Assembly: GCF_963677565.1 (NCBI RefSeq) | Contig: NZ_OY781981.1 | Location: 2,782,001 to 2,846,000 of the forward strand | DNA from: an uncultured Draconibacterium sp. | Lineage (GTDB): Bacteria > Bacteroidota > Bacteroidia > Bacteroidales > Prolixibacteraceae | Direction of reading: 5' to 3' | DNA length: 64,000 nucleotides | Shown here: positions 19,501-28,232 of the stretch, piece by piece | How positions within the stretch are numbered: position 1 is the first letter of the stretch | How the letters are laid out: each line of letters opens with the position of its first letter | Notes under the pieces: model-generated | Databases searched by the model: none | What the model saw: only the letters and a program-made list of their open reading frames with translations | What the model was told of the DNA's origin: nothing | Program-made: the position numbers and the translations under genes

Positions 19501-20672
19501 CAGATAACAGTGCAATCTCGATAACTGCTTTTGAGCGAACCAACACCAACGAGGCAAAAGAAGTAGTGATTGAAGTTCAGGACAGTGGTGTTGGAATTGC
19601 AAAAGAGTATCAGGAGAAAATTTTTGAGCGTTTTTTCCAGGTGAAACAGTTGCGCACACAAAGTACGGGGGGAATTGGTTTGTTTATGGCTAAGGCGATG
19701 ATTGAGCAACACGGCGGATCGATTGAGTTAGACAGCGAAGAAGGAAAGGGAAGTTGCTTCCGACTGGTTTTGCCACTGAACAGCGAGTTGGCTGCCAAGG
19801 CTGAAAAAAACGAAAAATGGAAGCCTGAAGATTCAGTAACCACTTTGGTTCAGCCGGAAGAAGCAACTTTTGAGAATATTTTACACGACACTTTTTTAAA
19901 CGGATCGGACAATACAAAACCGCATGTTTTGGTGGTTGAAGATGATACTGATTTGAAGGAGTTTTTGTGCACCGGCTTGTCGAAACATTTAAATGTTGAG
20001 TGTGCTGACAATGGCAAAGACGCACTTGAAAAAATTAAGGCAAACACGCCTGACCTTATTCTTTCGGATGTGATGATGCCCGAAATGGATGGCTTTGAGC
20101 TTTGCACCCAGCTTCGAAAAGACTTGAATTATTCTCACATTCCGGTAATTTTCCTTACCGCTAAAACCATGCAGGAAGACCAGGTAAAAGGGTTAAAACT
20201 CGGGGCGGTTGATTATATCTACAAACCGTTTAATATGGTTTCTTTATCGCTGAAAATTTATAACCTGCTTACCCTGCAAAAACAGAAGCAGGAACGTTTG
20301 CGAACGGAGGAAATTTTAGAACCGGAACACATTGAATTGTCATCGCTTGATGAGGAATTTCTGAAAGCTGCCGTTCAATCCGTTCAGAATAATTTGGACA
20401 ATACCGATTTTGATGTGGAAGCTTTTAGTGCCGAACTAAAAGTAAGCGCCAACCAGGCCTATCGAAAAATAAAAGCACTTACGGGGCAAACGGCCAACGA
20501 GTTTATCCGTACACAACGATTAAAGGTTGCATCGGGACTGCTGGTTCAGAAGAAACGATCGATTAGCGAAGTAATCTACATGGTTGGATTTACCAGCCCG
20601 TCGTATTTTAGTCGATGCTTTAAAGATTTTTACGGGTGTACACCAAAAGAGTACATTGAAAAGAATACCTGA
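16518..20672 (+). CDS. hybrid two-component system sensor/regulator (HTCS)
   Basis: A 1384-residue one-protein signalling system that senses oligosaccharides in the periplasm and activates PUL transcription. Order: signal peptide (residues ~1-20), two seven-bladed propellers of Reg_prop repeats recognisable by recurring LWIGT/LWVGT strands, a Y_Y_Y domain with YTNLPPGDYTF, one membrane helix near 813-838, a HisKA domain with DITHELRTPL (H871), a HATPase with NLLSNAFKYS and GIGLFMAK, a receiver domain with phospho-acceptor D1184 in SDVMMPEMDG, and a C-terminal AraC HTH (residues ~1285-1380). It lies between the GH16-SusCD operon and the GH43-GH2 pair, so it probably controls both. Confidence 0.96.
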   Translation: MLRITKLLLVLLFCSCAAHAQNELYFSHLGAENGLTIDKSNTIVQDKNGFMWIGTLNGLTRFDGYDYVTYHPHFHDSTSISNREITKLMVDKAGNLWIGTASGLNFMNLETGALKRYKIRSRILSLNEDHEGIIWIGTWNDGLYKLDPENGDMTHYLASEVVSDIYEDSRQILWIATYNGLLRFYPESGDYSRYVAEPGKNSLSNSTVTQIVESKEGNLWIGTWSGGLNKAEVNNNGEIIRFTAYREGASTNSLGDDVVFRLYYDQFDNLWIGSWNEGLSLLKYDQQQLPPEEAGFWNYKASVNNPGSLSSNAVSALFVDKSGLLWVGSSKIDRASITDSGLGRYVLLSTVDNLGNKIYIKSFAAFNHQLWIGTSYNLLQYENHNGVYVLKKDYGELKYMQNGREFVAYTIYDLHADNTGLWISTEDAGLIHYQFNRNMELDLSSREYYNENTNVAIPGNKVIELVPSKKFPNVIYAGITERGFVILKTDEKKVISVESFTSGPESDKVSSNIIRALHEDRSGDVWIGTENGLNCYHPETGKFDKYFYSTTDKKSLNDNAVNALLEDSFGNLWVGTTSGLNRKIKEVDSSGNEVVKFKGFPEIEYLQNDLVSGLMEGKSGHLWIRTYRGIVEFDIKNEVIVSKHFSQDYQNDRVERNAQFVLEDDRMVVGNLTGFIVQEPKNISQTEHAANVVITDLMIYDKSMNDELELRTKYGIDADIPYAEKVNLSYKDKMVTFSFSDMDYKNPGKNEYFFRMEGFDEQWNSSGTRNTATYTNLPPGDYTFKVVASAGNDVDYTKATTFQVSMSPPWWKSIVAYIIYGLMFIAVLYFFMKYSIINAQKKSELAFEHLRAEELRNLNEQKTLFFTDITHELRTPLTLILGPSKELLDDKKLSAESHKLAQLINTSAYKLLRLVNQLLEFRKIEKGIPDNLYIQHCNLVNLLQEVFNFFKPMADSRQIEFKLSTTPENIMANFDPDKMEKIIFNLLSNAFKYSPDNSAISITAFERTNTNEAKEVVIEVQDSGVGIAKEYQEKIFERFFQVKQLRTQSTGGIGLFMAKAMIEQHGGSIELDSEEGKGSCFRLVLPLNSELAAKAEKNEKWKPEDSVTTLVQPEEATFENILHDTFLNGSDNTKPHVLVVEDDTDLKEFLCTGLSKHLNVECADNGKDALEKIKANTPDLILSDVMMPEMDGFELCTQLRKDLNYSHIPVIFLTAKTMQEDQVKGLKLGAVDYIYKPFNMVSLSLKIYNLLTLQKQKQERLRTEEILEPEHIELSSLDEEFLKAAVQSVQNNLDNTDFDVEAFSAELKVSANQAYRKIKALTGQTANEFIRTQRLKVASGLLVQKKRSISEVIYMVGFTSPSYFSRCFKDFYGCTPKEYIEKNT

Positions 20673-20761
20673 TCGGGCAAGTAAAATGGCAGGATAGACG
20701 GTTTATCGAATATGTACAATTTTACGTTGAATTTATGCCACTGATTGCGATCGCGGACTGA

Positions 20762-20769
20762 TATTTTTG
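20762..20769 (+). promoter_or_regulatory. -7 promoter element upstream of GH43
   Basis: TATTTTTG fits the Bacteroidota TAnnTTTG consensus 57 bases before the GH43 start. No perfect -33 TTTG is found at the usual distance, though a TTG lies near 20747. It suggests GH43-GH2 are transcribed separately from the HTCS. Confidence 0.4.
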
Positions 20770-20825
20770 CTACACTTCGTTACGAAAGATTCGAATAAAA
20801 TCAATAAAGCAAAATAACCGTTATC

Positions 20826-22007
20826 ATGAAACCACGATCAAACCAACTTTATCCCATTCTCTTTACTATCTTTTGCGCCTCTTTAATGTTTGCATTAATG
20901 GGATGCAATCCGAAAAAGGAAGACCCGCAAGGATTTCAAAACTTTAATCCGGGGCAACCCTGGCCCGATGCCGACAGTGTGCATATCAACGCTCATGGTG
21001 GAGGGATCCTATATTCCGACAACAGGTATTATTGGTTTGGCGAATACAAAAGCGAAAATACCAGTTCGGCCCGGGTGGGAGTGAATTGTTATTCATCAAA
21101 AGATTTGTACAACTGGAAACCGGAAGGTGTTGTGCTGCCGGTAAGTGATAGTGTGGGGAGCGACATTGAGGCCGGTTGTGTTATGGAACGCCCGAAGGTT
21201 ATTTTCAACGCCAAAAGACAACAATTTGTATTGTATTTTCATTTGGAATTAAAAGGCAAAGGGTACAGTGCTGCGCGTGTTGGTATTGCTGTTAGCGATA
21301 ATGTTACCGGGCCATACAAATATCTTCGTTCTTTACGTCCTAATGCCGGAATTTGGCCACAGAACATGACCGGAGAGCAGAAAACCAGCAGCCTTACAAT
21401 GGATGATTTTTCAGACTGGTGGACCGATGACTGGATGGCTGCTGTTCACGATGGATTATTTATCCGACGTGATTTTGAAGGAGGACAAATGTCGCGCGAT
21501 ATGACACTTTTTGTTGATGACGATGGTAAAGCCTATCACATTTATTCATCGGAAGAAAACCTGACATTACACATTGCAGAATTGAGTGATGATTATTTAA
21601 ATTATACAGGAAAATATATTCGGGTAGCTCCCGGCGGACATAACGAAGCACCTGCCATTTTTAAGAAAGACGGGACGTATTTTATGATCACCTCTGGTTG
21701 TACCGGTTGGGATCCTAACGCTGCCCGAATGTTTACCGCGGAATCGATTTGGGGCCCCTGGGAACAACATCCAAATCCGTGTGTTGGCCCCGATGCCGAT
21801 CTCACTTTTCACTCGCAAAGCACATACATTTTACCGGTGTCAGGGAAAAAGGATGCTTTTATTTTTATGGCCGATCGCTGGACACCCAAAAAGCCAATCG
21901 AGGCCAGTTACATTTGGTTACCTATTCAATTTGAAAACGGATTACCGGTGTTGAAATGGATGGATCAGTGGAACCTCAGCATTTTTGAAAAATCAAACGA
22001 ATTATAA
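20826..22007 (+). CDS. GH43-fold exo-beta-1,3-galactanase-like lipoprotein
   Basis: A 393-residue five-bladed propeller hydrolase. The signal ends at MGC with C27 as lipid anchor. Instead of the usual GH43 catalytic Asp near the start, blade 1 reads INAHGGGILY followed by YYWFGE, the hallmark of the subgroup containing exo-beta-1,3-galactanases (GH43_24 type), which lack the base Asp. Candidate functional residues by family analogy are E121 (MERPKV), E274 (HNEAPAIF, catalytic acid) and Q331 (SQST). It is followed after 12 bases by GH2. Together with GH16 it suggests attack on the beta-1,3-galactan backbone of arabinogalactan. Subfamily is judged by motif only; GH43_34 is the alternative. Confidence 0.82.
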   Translation: MKPRSNQLYPILFTIFCASLMFALMGCNPKKEDPQGFQNFNPGQPWPDADSVHINAHGGGILYSDNRYYWFGEYKSENTSSARVGVNCYSSKDLYNWKPEGVVLPVSDSVGSDIEAGCVMERPKVIFNAKRQQFVLYFHLELKGKGYSAARVGIAVSDNVTGPYKYLRSLRPNAGIWPQNMTGEQKTSSLTMDDFSDWWTDDWMAAVHDGLFIRRDFEGGQMSRDMTLFVDDDGKAYHIYSSEENLTLHIAELSDDYLNYTGKYIRVAPGGHNEAPAIFKKDGTYFMITSGCTGWDPNAARMFTAESIWGPWEQHPNPCVGPDADLTFHSQSTYILPVSGKKDAFIFMADRWTPKKPIEASYIWLPIQFENGLPVLKWMDQWNLSIFEKSNEL

Positions 22008-22019
22008 TAAGTAGAAATA

Positions 22020-23828
22020 ATGAAGAAATTAGCAGTATTTGCATTACTCCTGTTGCCATTTATTGGTTTGGCGCAGGATGTTTTTATTCAGAATGCAAAC
22101 GGACGGGAGTTCACCAGTTTGAACGGGAAGTGGAAGTATGTACTCGATCCTTATGAACAAGGGCAAATCGGTTTTATGCCCGTTTATGAGAATGTAAAAC
22201 AAAAAGACAAATCGGACCGGATAGAATACAGTTTTGATGATGCGCAAACGCTTTGGGTACCGGGCGCATGGGATGCACAAAAGACTGAACTTTCGTATTT
22301 CGAAGGAAGCATCTGGTATCGAAAAACCTTTGATAAACCGGATCTCTCGAACGACAAACGTTATTTTGTGTACGTTGGTGCGGCCAATTATATAAGCACG
22401 GTAACAATAAACGGAAAAGTGTTGGGCGTTCACGAAGGTGGTTTTACGCCTTTCGCTTTCGAAATCACAGACCAGATCAAAGAGAAGGACAATTTTCTGA
22501 TTATCGGTGTAAACAACAGCCGCAGAAAAGGTGGAATTCCTGCTCCGGTTACCGATTGGTTTAATCATGGCGGCATTACCCGAGATGTACTGTTGGTTGA
22601 AATGCCCAAAACTTTTATGAGCAATTATTTTCTGTCGCTGGATAAAAACTCACTTAATGCAAAAAGCAAACAAATTAACGGGAAACTTATGCTTGACGGA
22701 GAATCATTTCCGGAAAAAGCGCGGATTGAAATTCCTGAATTAAAGGTTGACAAAGAAGTTGATGTTGAAGCCGACGGGACCTGCAATTTTACCATCAGCG
22801 TAAAAAATATGGAGTTGTGGTCGCCAAAAAATCCAAAATTATACGAAGTCTCTATCTCAGCTGCAAACGATAAAGTTATCGATCAAATCGGATTCAGAAC
22901 GATTGAAACCGAAGGCAAAAAGATACTGTTGAACGGTGAACAGATTTTCTTACGAGGAATTTCGCTGCATGATGAAAATCCGCTTCGTGCCGACCGTGCA
23001 AATTCTGTCGACGATGCACAGCTGGTTTTGGGCTGGGCAAAAGAACTCGGCTGTAATTTTATTCGTTTGGCGCATTATCCACACCAGGAAAATATTCTTC
23101 GCGAGGCGGACAAAATGGGAATTTTGCTTTGGGAAGAGTTGCCGTTGTACTGGGGAATCGACTGGGAAGATCAGGAAGTTCTTCGAAAAGCAAAACAACA
23201 GTATTCCGAAGTGATAAACCGCGATTATAATCGTGCGAGTTCGATCATTTGGTCGATTGCAAACGAAACAACACCTTCTGATTCCCGCAACGCATTTTTG
23301 GGGGCAGTTGCCGATCATGTTCGTTCAATGGATAATACCCGCTTGTTGTCGGCCGCGTGTAAAAAAGATCAGCCCGGCGATGGTAACAAATCAAAATTTT
23401 ACACCATTAACGATCCGCTAATGAAATATCTCGACGTAGTGAGCTTCAATGAATATTTGGGGTGGTACGGCGGTTTACCTGACGAGTGTCGTGAGAAAGT
23501 TATTTCATCGGATGAAGACAAACCGATTATTGTAAGCGAATTTGGAGGTGGTGCTTTGCAGGGATTTCACGCCGACAGTTTGACGCGTTGGAGCGAAGAA
23601 TTTCAGGAATACTTATACCACGAGAGCATTAATATGTTCGACAAAATTGATGGTTTGGCAGGAATGACACCATGGATTCTGGTTGATTTTATGTCGCCAC
23701 TTCGTCAGTTGCCCGATGTTCAGGATGGCTGGAACCGAAAAGGCCTGATTTCTGAAAAAGGATATAAAAAGAAAGCTTTCTTCGAATTGCAAAAGTATTA
23801 CGAAAAGAAAGCTACGGAATACAAATAA
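22020..23828 (+). CDS. GH2 beta-glucuronidase-like hydrolase
   Basis: A 602-residue protein with signal peptide (MKKLAVFALLLLPFIGLAQ), N-terminal sugar-binding jelly-roll, Ig-like middle domain and C-terminal TIM barrel. The acid/base is E416 (SIANETT) and the nucleophile E507 (VSEFGGG). Near the end, GWNRKGLIS matches the N-x-K motif (N572, K574) that recognises the uronate carboxylate in beta-glucuronidases such as E. coli UidA, and the size matches UidA (603). This argues for release of glucuronic acid rather than galactose. It forms a two-gene unit with GH43. Loss of 4-O-methyl-glucuronic acid caps from arabinogalactan would be a consistent job. Confidence 0.87.
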   Translation: MKKLAVFALLLLPFIGLAQDVFIQNANGREFTSLNGKWKYVLDPYEQGQIGFMPVYENVKQKDKSDRIEYSFDDAQTLWVPGAWDAQKTELSYFEGSIWYRKTFDKPDLSNDKRYFVYVGAANYISTVTINGKVLGVHEGGFTPFAFEITDQIKEKDNFLIIGVNNSRRKGGIPAPVTDWFNHGGITRDVLLVEMPKTFMSNYFLSLDKNSLNAKSKQINGKLMLDGESFPEKARIEIPELKVDKEVDVEADGTCNFTISVKNMELWSPKNPKLYEVSISAANDKVIDQIGFRTIETEGKKILLNGEQIFLRGISLHDENPLRADRANSVDDAQLVLGWAKELGCNFIRLAHYPHQENILREADKMGILLWEELPLYWGIDWEDQEVLRKAKQQYSEVINRDYNRASSIIWSIANETTPSDSRNAFLGAVADHVRSMDNTRLLSAACKKDQPGDGNKSKFYTINDPLMKYLDVVSFNEYLGWYGGLPDECREKVISSDEDKPIIVSEFGGGALQGFHADSLTRWSEEFQEYLYHESINMFDKIDGLAGMTPWILVDFMSPLRQLPDVQDGWNRKGLISEKGYKKKAFFELQKYYEKKATEYK

Positions 23829-23864
23829 ATATTTCGATATAGATTAAATTTGGATTATTTGAAG

Positions 23865-23897
23865 GCAGCAGCAGAAATTTCTTGCTGCTGCTTTTTT
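23865..23897 (+). terminator. terminator between GH2 and AraC gene
   Basis: GCAGCAGCA (23865-23873) pairs with TGCTGCTGC (23883-23891), with GAAATTTC partly self-pairing in the loop, followed by six Ts. It ends the HTCS-side operon and abuts the stop codon of the convergent AraC gene. Its arms resemble those of the terminator at 9054. Confidence 0.85.
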
Positions 23898-24807
23898 ATG
23901 TGCTCATTCCAAACTCTTTCCTGTACCGCGCCGGGGAAATGCTTGTAGATTGTTTAAAGATCCGGGAGAAATGGTAGCGATCGGCAAAACCTGTTTTTAG
24001 AGCTATTTCATCGATACTTAAGTTCGAGTGGTGAAGCATGATACATGCGCGGTCGATGCGTTTGTTGCGAACATATTTCTGAACAGAAATTCCTACTTCG
24101 TTCGAAAAAAGACGGATAAATGCATTTGTCGCCATTTTAGCTTTGTCTGCTAAAATTGGGTTGCTCAAATTATCGGCTAAATTTTCTTCGATGTAGCGCA
24201 AACAGCTGATAATCCGATGATCTTTTGAAATTAAATCCCAGTTCGATTCGGGCAGTTCAGTAAGTAAATCAGCAATTAATGCCTTTATCACCAAACTGAT
24301 ATGGAAACTAAAGAATTTGTGATCCTTGGAAAGGTGGTTTTTTATTCGCTGAAGTTTCGATTGGAGATGTTCGGTGAGTTCAAAGCTGAATATTCCGGGC
24401 GATATATTGTCATATGGAATTCCAATGTTAAAGTGAATAAAAAGGTGTAAAAGGCTTGGTTTTGAGGATGTTTTTTGCCTGTCAGCATTCAAGTCAACAC
24501 GGCCTCCCTCCAGTGAAAATCCTTCTTTTGGTATTTCGTGGTCATACAAACGTGTTGCATAGGAAGTGTTAGGAGGAATCAAAATTATCTGGTTGGGAGA
24601 TAAACTGTACTCCGTATCATTATAAATGATTTTAGCGCCTTCAGCATTGTTGTGGTAAATGCGCCAGTAAGGAAATGAAAGTTCCGTGTATTCCCAGTTC
24701 TCAAGCCACCAATGCCGGCAACAGAGCAACTGAATGTTATACTTCGGAAAAAATTGAATAACATCAGAAGGATCACCTTTTTCAGGTTTTATTTTTAGTG
24801 TTGTCAT
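23896..24807 (-). CDS. AraC-family transcriptional regulator
   Basis: A 303-residue one-component regulator, probably sugar-responsive. The N-terminal ~180 residues form a cupin-like ligand-binding domain (NQIILIPPNTSYATR), and the C-terminal ~100 residues a double helix-turn-helix with the AraC signature SIDEIALKTGFADRYHFSRIFK. The frame is open to 24834, but a TAnnTTTG -7 element lies across 24832-24839 on this strand, so the internal ATG at 24807 is the better start. It is divergent from fucI across a short spacer and is the obvious candidate to control fucI-fucK-aldolase; Bacteroides uses a GntR-type regulator there, so this would be a replacement. Confidence 0.88.
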   Translation of the reverse strand: MTTLKIKPEKGDPSDVIQFFPKYNIQLLCCRHWWLENWEYTELSFPYWRIYHNNAEGAKIIYNDTEYSLSPNQIILIPPNTSYATRLYDHEIPKEGFSLEGGRVDLNADRQKTSSKPSLLHLFIHFNIGIPYDNISPGIFSFELTEHLQSKLQRIKNHLSKDHKFFSFHISLVIKALIADLLTELPESNWDLISKDHRIISCLRYIEENLADNLSNPILADKAKMATNAFIRLFSNEVGISVQKYVRNKRIDRACIMLHHSNLSIDEIALKTGFADRYHFSRIFKQSTSISPARYRKEFGMST

Positions 24808-24831
24808 GTCGTCTGATGTTAGAATTAGATA

Positions 24832-24839
24832 CAAATGTA
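24832..24839 (-). promoter_or_regulatory. -7 promoter element for the AraC gene
   Basis: On the minus strand TACATTTG fits TAnnTTTG. It overlaps the longest ORF start and so argues for translation from 24807. No clear -33 TTTG is seen. Confidence 0.45.
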
Positions 24840-24930
24840 ATAAAAATAGCCATTGCTTTTAGAGCTGTTTAGTGGTACTTTGCAAGGACTAAATAAATAC
24901 AATAAATTTCAAAAATCTAAATAGACAATT

Positions 24931-26717
24931 ATGGCTAACAGACTAATTGGCGATTTGCCAAAAGTGGGTATCCGCCCGGTTATCGACGGACGCGAACGTG
25001 GCGTGCGCGAGTCGCTTGAAAAACAAGTGATGGATCTTGCACAGGCAGCAGCATCTTTTATCAGCGAACAATTGAAATTTCCAAGTGGCGAAACCGTGGA
25101 ATGTGTTATTGCCGATACGTGTATTGGTGGTGTTGCGGAAGCTGCACTCTGTGCCGAAAAATTCAGAAAAGAAGGCGTTGGCGTTTCATTAACGGTTACA
25201 CCGTGCTGGTGCTACGGAACTGAGGTAATGGACACTGATCCACTGATTCCGAAAGCAGTTTGGGGATTTAACGGAACCGAACGTCCGGGTGCAGTTTATC
25301 TGGCTGCAGCTTTGGCCGGATACACACAAAAAGGATTGCCAACCTTCGGAATTTATGGTCGAGATGTGCAGGATGCGGGCGACACAACAATTCCTGAAGA
25401 TGTAAAAGAAAAGATACTTCGTTTTGTAAAATCAGGTCTTGCAGTGGCTCAAATGAAAGGAAAATCGTATTTGTCGATTGGTTACAGTTCCATGGGAATT
25501 GCAGGTTCGATGGTCGATTCATCATTCTTTCAAAAGTATTTGGGAATTCGTACCGAGTTTGTAGAATCGGTTGAAATCCTTAGGCGCATTGACGAAGGAA
25601 TTTACGATGAGGAAGAGTATCAAAAAGCGCTGGCCTGGACAAAAGAAAATTGCAAAGAAGGAAAAGATGTAAATAACCCGGAAGATCAGGCGGATGCTGC
25701 CCAAAAAGAAGCAGAGTGGGAGACGGTGGTTAAAATGACACTGATCTGTCGCGATATGATGATCGGTAACGAAAAGGTTGTTGCCAAAGGATATCGCGAA
25801 GAAGGTTTGGGAAGAAATGCAATTTTAGGTGGATTCCAGGGGCAGCGCCAGTGGACCGATTATAAACCAAATGCAGATTTTACAGAGGCAATTTTAATTC
25901 ATCATTTGATTGGAATGGTATTCGTCAGGCATTTGTTTTTGCAACCGAAAACGATAGTTTGAACGGTGTTTCGATGTTGTTTGGGCATTTGCTGAGTAAC
26001 ACCAGTCAGATTTTCTCGGATGTACGAACCTACTGGAGTCCCGAAGCCGTTAAACGGGTTTGCGGAAAAGAATTAACAGGCCTGGCAGAAGGTGGAATTA
26101 TTCACCTGATCAACTCCGGTTCAACAACGCTTGATGCAACAGCGCAGCAACGTGATGCCGAAGGAAATCCTGCAATGAAACCGTTTTGGGAAATTACGGA
26201 AGAAGAAGCACAAAAATGTTTGGACAATACGGTTTGGCCACAGGCAGAACGTGGTTATTTCCGTGGAGGGGGTTATTCATCGTTGTTTAAAACGGCAGGA
26301 CAAATGCCTGTTACAATGAGTCGTTTAAATTTGGTTGACGGACTGGGACCGGTGCTTCAAATTGCTGAAGGCTGGACAGTTGAACTTCCTGACGATATTC
26401 ATGAGATTTTGGATGAACGTACAAATCCAACCTGGCCAACAACCTGGTTCGTGCCACGTGTTAACGGCGAGGGAGCATTTAAAGATGTATATTCGGTAAT
26501 GGCCAACTGGGGAGCCAATCACGGTGCAATCAGTTATGGTCATATCGGTGCCGACCTGATCACGTTGGCTTCCATGTTACGTATTCCGGTTAATATGCAT
26601 AATGTTGATGAAAACAAGGTTTTCCGACCAAGTGCATGGGCATCGTTTGGCGAAAATAAAGAAGGATCAGATTTTCGTGCTTGTGAAACCTACGGACCTT
26701 TATACGATAAAAAATAG
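24931..26717 (+). pseudogene. fucI: L-fucose isomerase, interrupted by a single-base frameshift
   Basis: Both halves match L-fucose isomerase (E. coli 591 residues; 595 here if restored), which converts L-fucose to L-fuculose. The first frame (to 25962) starts with KVGIRPVIDGRERGVRESLE, includes TPCWCYG and MGIAGSMVD and runs in register to TEAIL, then reads out of frame. The correct continuation SSFDWNGIRQAF is in frame +2 from 25899. One A is missing at 25896-25897 (AAA to AA restores Asn). The metal ligand Glu (GAA, 25947), the Asp in DVRTYW and the His in NMHNVDE all lie after the break, so neither fragment would be active. The second ORF opens at a TTG (25959) after that Glu. Sequencing error is as likely as real loss because fucK and the aldolase remain intact. 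Confidence 0.9.
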
Positions 26718-26722
26718 TGCTA

Positions 26723-28198
26723 ATGTCTGAAAAAGATCTGGCAATAGTATTCGATTGCGGAGCCACAAACCTGCGGGTGATTGCTATGGATGTGCATGGT
26801 AAAATTGTGGCTTCGGAATCGACTGCAAACAATACAAGTCCCGATCCTGAATTTCCAGGTGGCGTAATTTGGGATGTGGAAGAAATGTGGGGAAAACTTT
26901 GTTCTGCCTCACAAAATGTGATGGCAGCCATCGATACAAAACGGATTGCCGGTGTAACTGTTACAACTTTTGGTGTTGATGGTGCTTTTGTGGATACACG
27001 AGGCAAACTGCTTTATCCGGTAATTTCGTGGCAATGTCAGCGCACAACACCAGTTATGAATGAGATTGGGAAATATATTCCGCTTGAAGAATTGTATGCC
27101 GAAGCTGCCACTTTCCCATACGCATTTAATACCATCAACAAATTGGTGTGGTTGAAAGAAAACCGGCCGGAGGTAATTGAAAAGGCACATCGTTTTCTGT
27201 TTATCACATCGCTGTTTATTTTCAAACTGACGGGCGAGTTGCGTAACGACGCTACAATGGCCGGTACTTCCATGTTGATGGATATGCAAAAACATCAGCC
27301 ATCGGAAAAGATATTTGCGGCACTTGATATTCGTCCTGATATTTTGGGAGATATTTCTGAATCCGGAGAATTGGCCGGTGCCGTTCATCAAAAAGCCGAG
27401 GGTGAAACAGGTATTCCCAAAAATGTACCGGTGTTTTTTGGCGGGCACGATACACAGTTTGCAGTGTTTGGTTCGGGAGCCAATGAAAATGAACTGGTGC
27501 TGAGTAGCGGTACCTGGGAAATCATTATGGCGCGAAGTGCCGGTTTTAAGTCGACAAAAAAAGAACTGGCAGCGCAGTTGACCACCGAAATGGATGCTGA
27601 AAAAGGCTTATTTAATATCGGGCAGAATTACCTGGCTTCAGGAATACTGGAGTGGTTTGCCAAGAATTTCTATCCGGAGCTTGAGGGTGATAATTTGTAC
27701 CGTAAAATGATTTCTGACGCGAGTGCAGTTCATCCCGGCGAATCTTCTGTTTGGGTATATCCTTCGTTTTATGGCGAAGGAGGAAGCAATAATTTTGGCG
27801 CGATAAACGGTTTAACAATTCGCACCCAACGTGGCGAAATCTACCGTGCATTCCTTGAAAGTTTGGCGTATCGCTTACGGTCTGGCATCGAAGCGTTGGA
27901 AAATGCCGGTGGTTTTAAAGCCGAGAAAATAATTTGTGTTGGTGGTGGATCAAAAAACTATCTTTGGAATCAATTGCGTGCCGATGTTTGCAATTTGCCC
28001 ATACAATTGGTCGATCAGAAGGAGACAACCGTTTTGGGAGCAGCCTTATTTGTTTTCGCTGGAAGTGGTGTAGCACAATCACCCGGAGCAGCCCGAAAAA
28101 TGGTGGATTATAATCCTAAAATTATTCATCCATCTGAAAATCTAAAACGATACGACGAATTGTATCAGGCATTTAAAGAACGCATGCAATTCATTTAA
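26723..28198 (+). CDS. fucK: L-fuculokinase (FGGY family)
   Basis: A 491-residue cytoplasmic kinase that phosphorylates L-fuculose at C1. It follows E. coli FucK closely through the N-terminal phosphate-binding motif FDCGATNLRVIA, VTTFGVDGAFVD, LYPVISWQCQRT, the catalytic Asp in GGHDTQFAVFG, LSSGTWEI and the C-terminal adenosine motif GGGSKNYLWNQ. An in-frame GTG at 26717 overlaps the fucI stop; the ATG at 26723 gives the family's normal start, five bases after fucI. It is translationally close to fucI and is followed by the aldolase after 34 bases. Confidence 0.93.
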   Translation: MSEKDLAIVFDCGATNLRVIAMDVHGKIVASESTANNTSPDPEFPGGVIWDVEEMWGKLCSASQNVMAAIDTKRIAGVTVTTFGVDGAFVDTRGKLLYPVISWQCQRTTPVMNEIGKYIPLEELYAEAATFPYAFNTINKLVWLKENRPEVIEKAHRFLFITSLFIFKLTGELRNDATMAGTSMLMDMQKHQPSEKIFAALDIRPDILGDISESGELAGAVHQKAEGETGIPKNVPVFFGGHDTQFAVFGSGANENELVLSSGTWEIIMARSAGFKSTKKELAAQLTTEMDAEKGLFNIGQNYLASGILEWFAKNFYPELEGDNLYRKMISDASAVHPGESSVWVYPSFYGEGGSNNFGAINGLTIRTQRGEIYRAFLESLAYRLRSGIEALENAGGFKAEKIICVGGGSKNYLWNQLRADVCNLPIQLVDQKETTVLGAALFVFAGSGVAQSPGAARKMVDYNPKIIHPSENLKRYDELYQAFKERMQFI

Positions 28199-28232
28199 TA
28201 GAAGTGTTGAACTGCAAAAATTAAAAGTAACT

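Noticed and set aside
9054..23897. Matching CAGCAG-type terminator stems at 9054 and 23865 as a repeat family bracketing the locus
   Set aside because: Similarity is limited to a short trinucleotide-like stem; loops and flanks differ, so no mobile boundary is supported.
24866..24875. TACTTTG as a fucI promoter -7 box
   Set aside because: One base short of TAnnTTTG, with no -33 match; similar near-misses occur by chance in A/T-rich spacers.
25890..25962. Programmed frameshifting in fucI
   Set aside because: No slippery heptamer or downstream stem at the switch point, and the family does not use recoding.
26909..27448. 179-codon minus-strand ORF inside fucK
   Set aside because: Shadow of fucK; residues look compositional, with no conserved motif.
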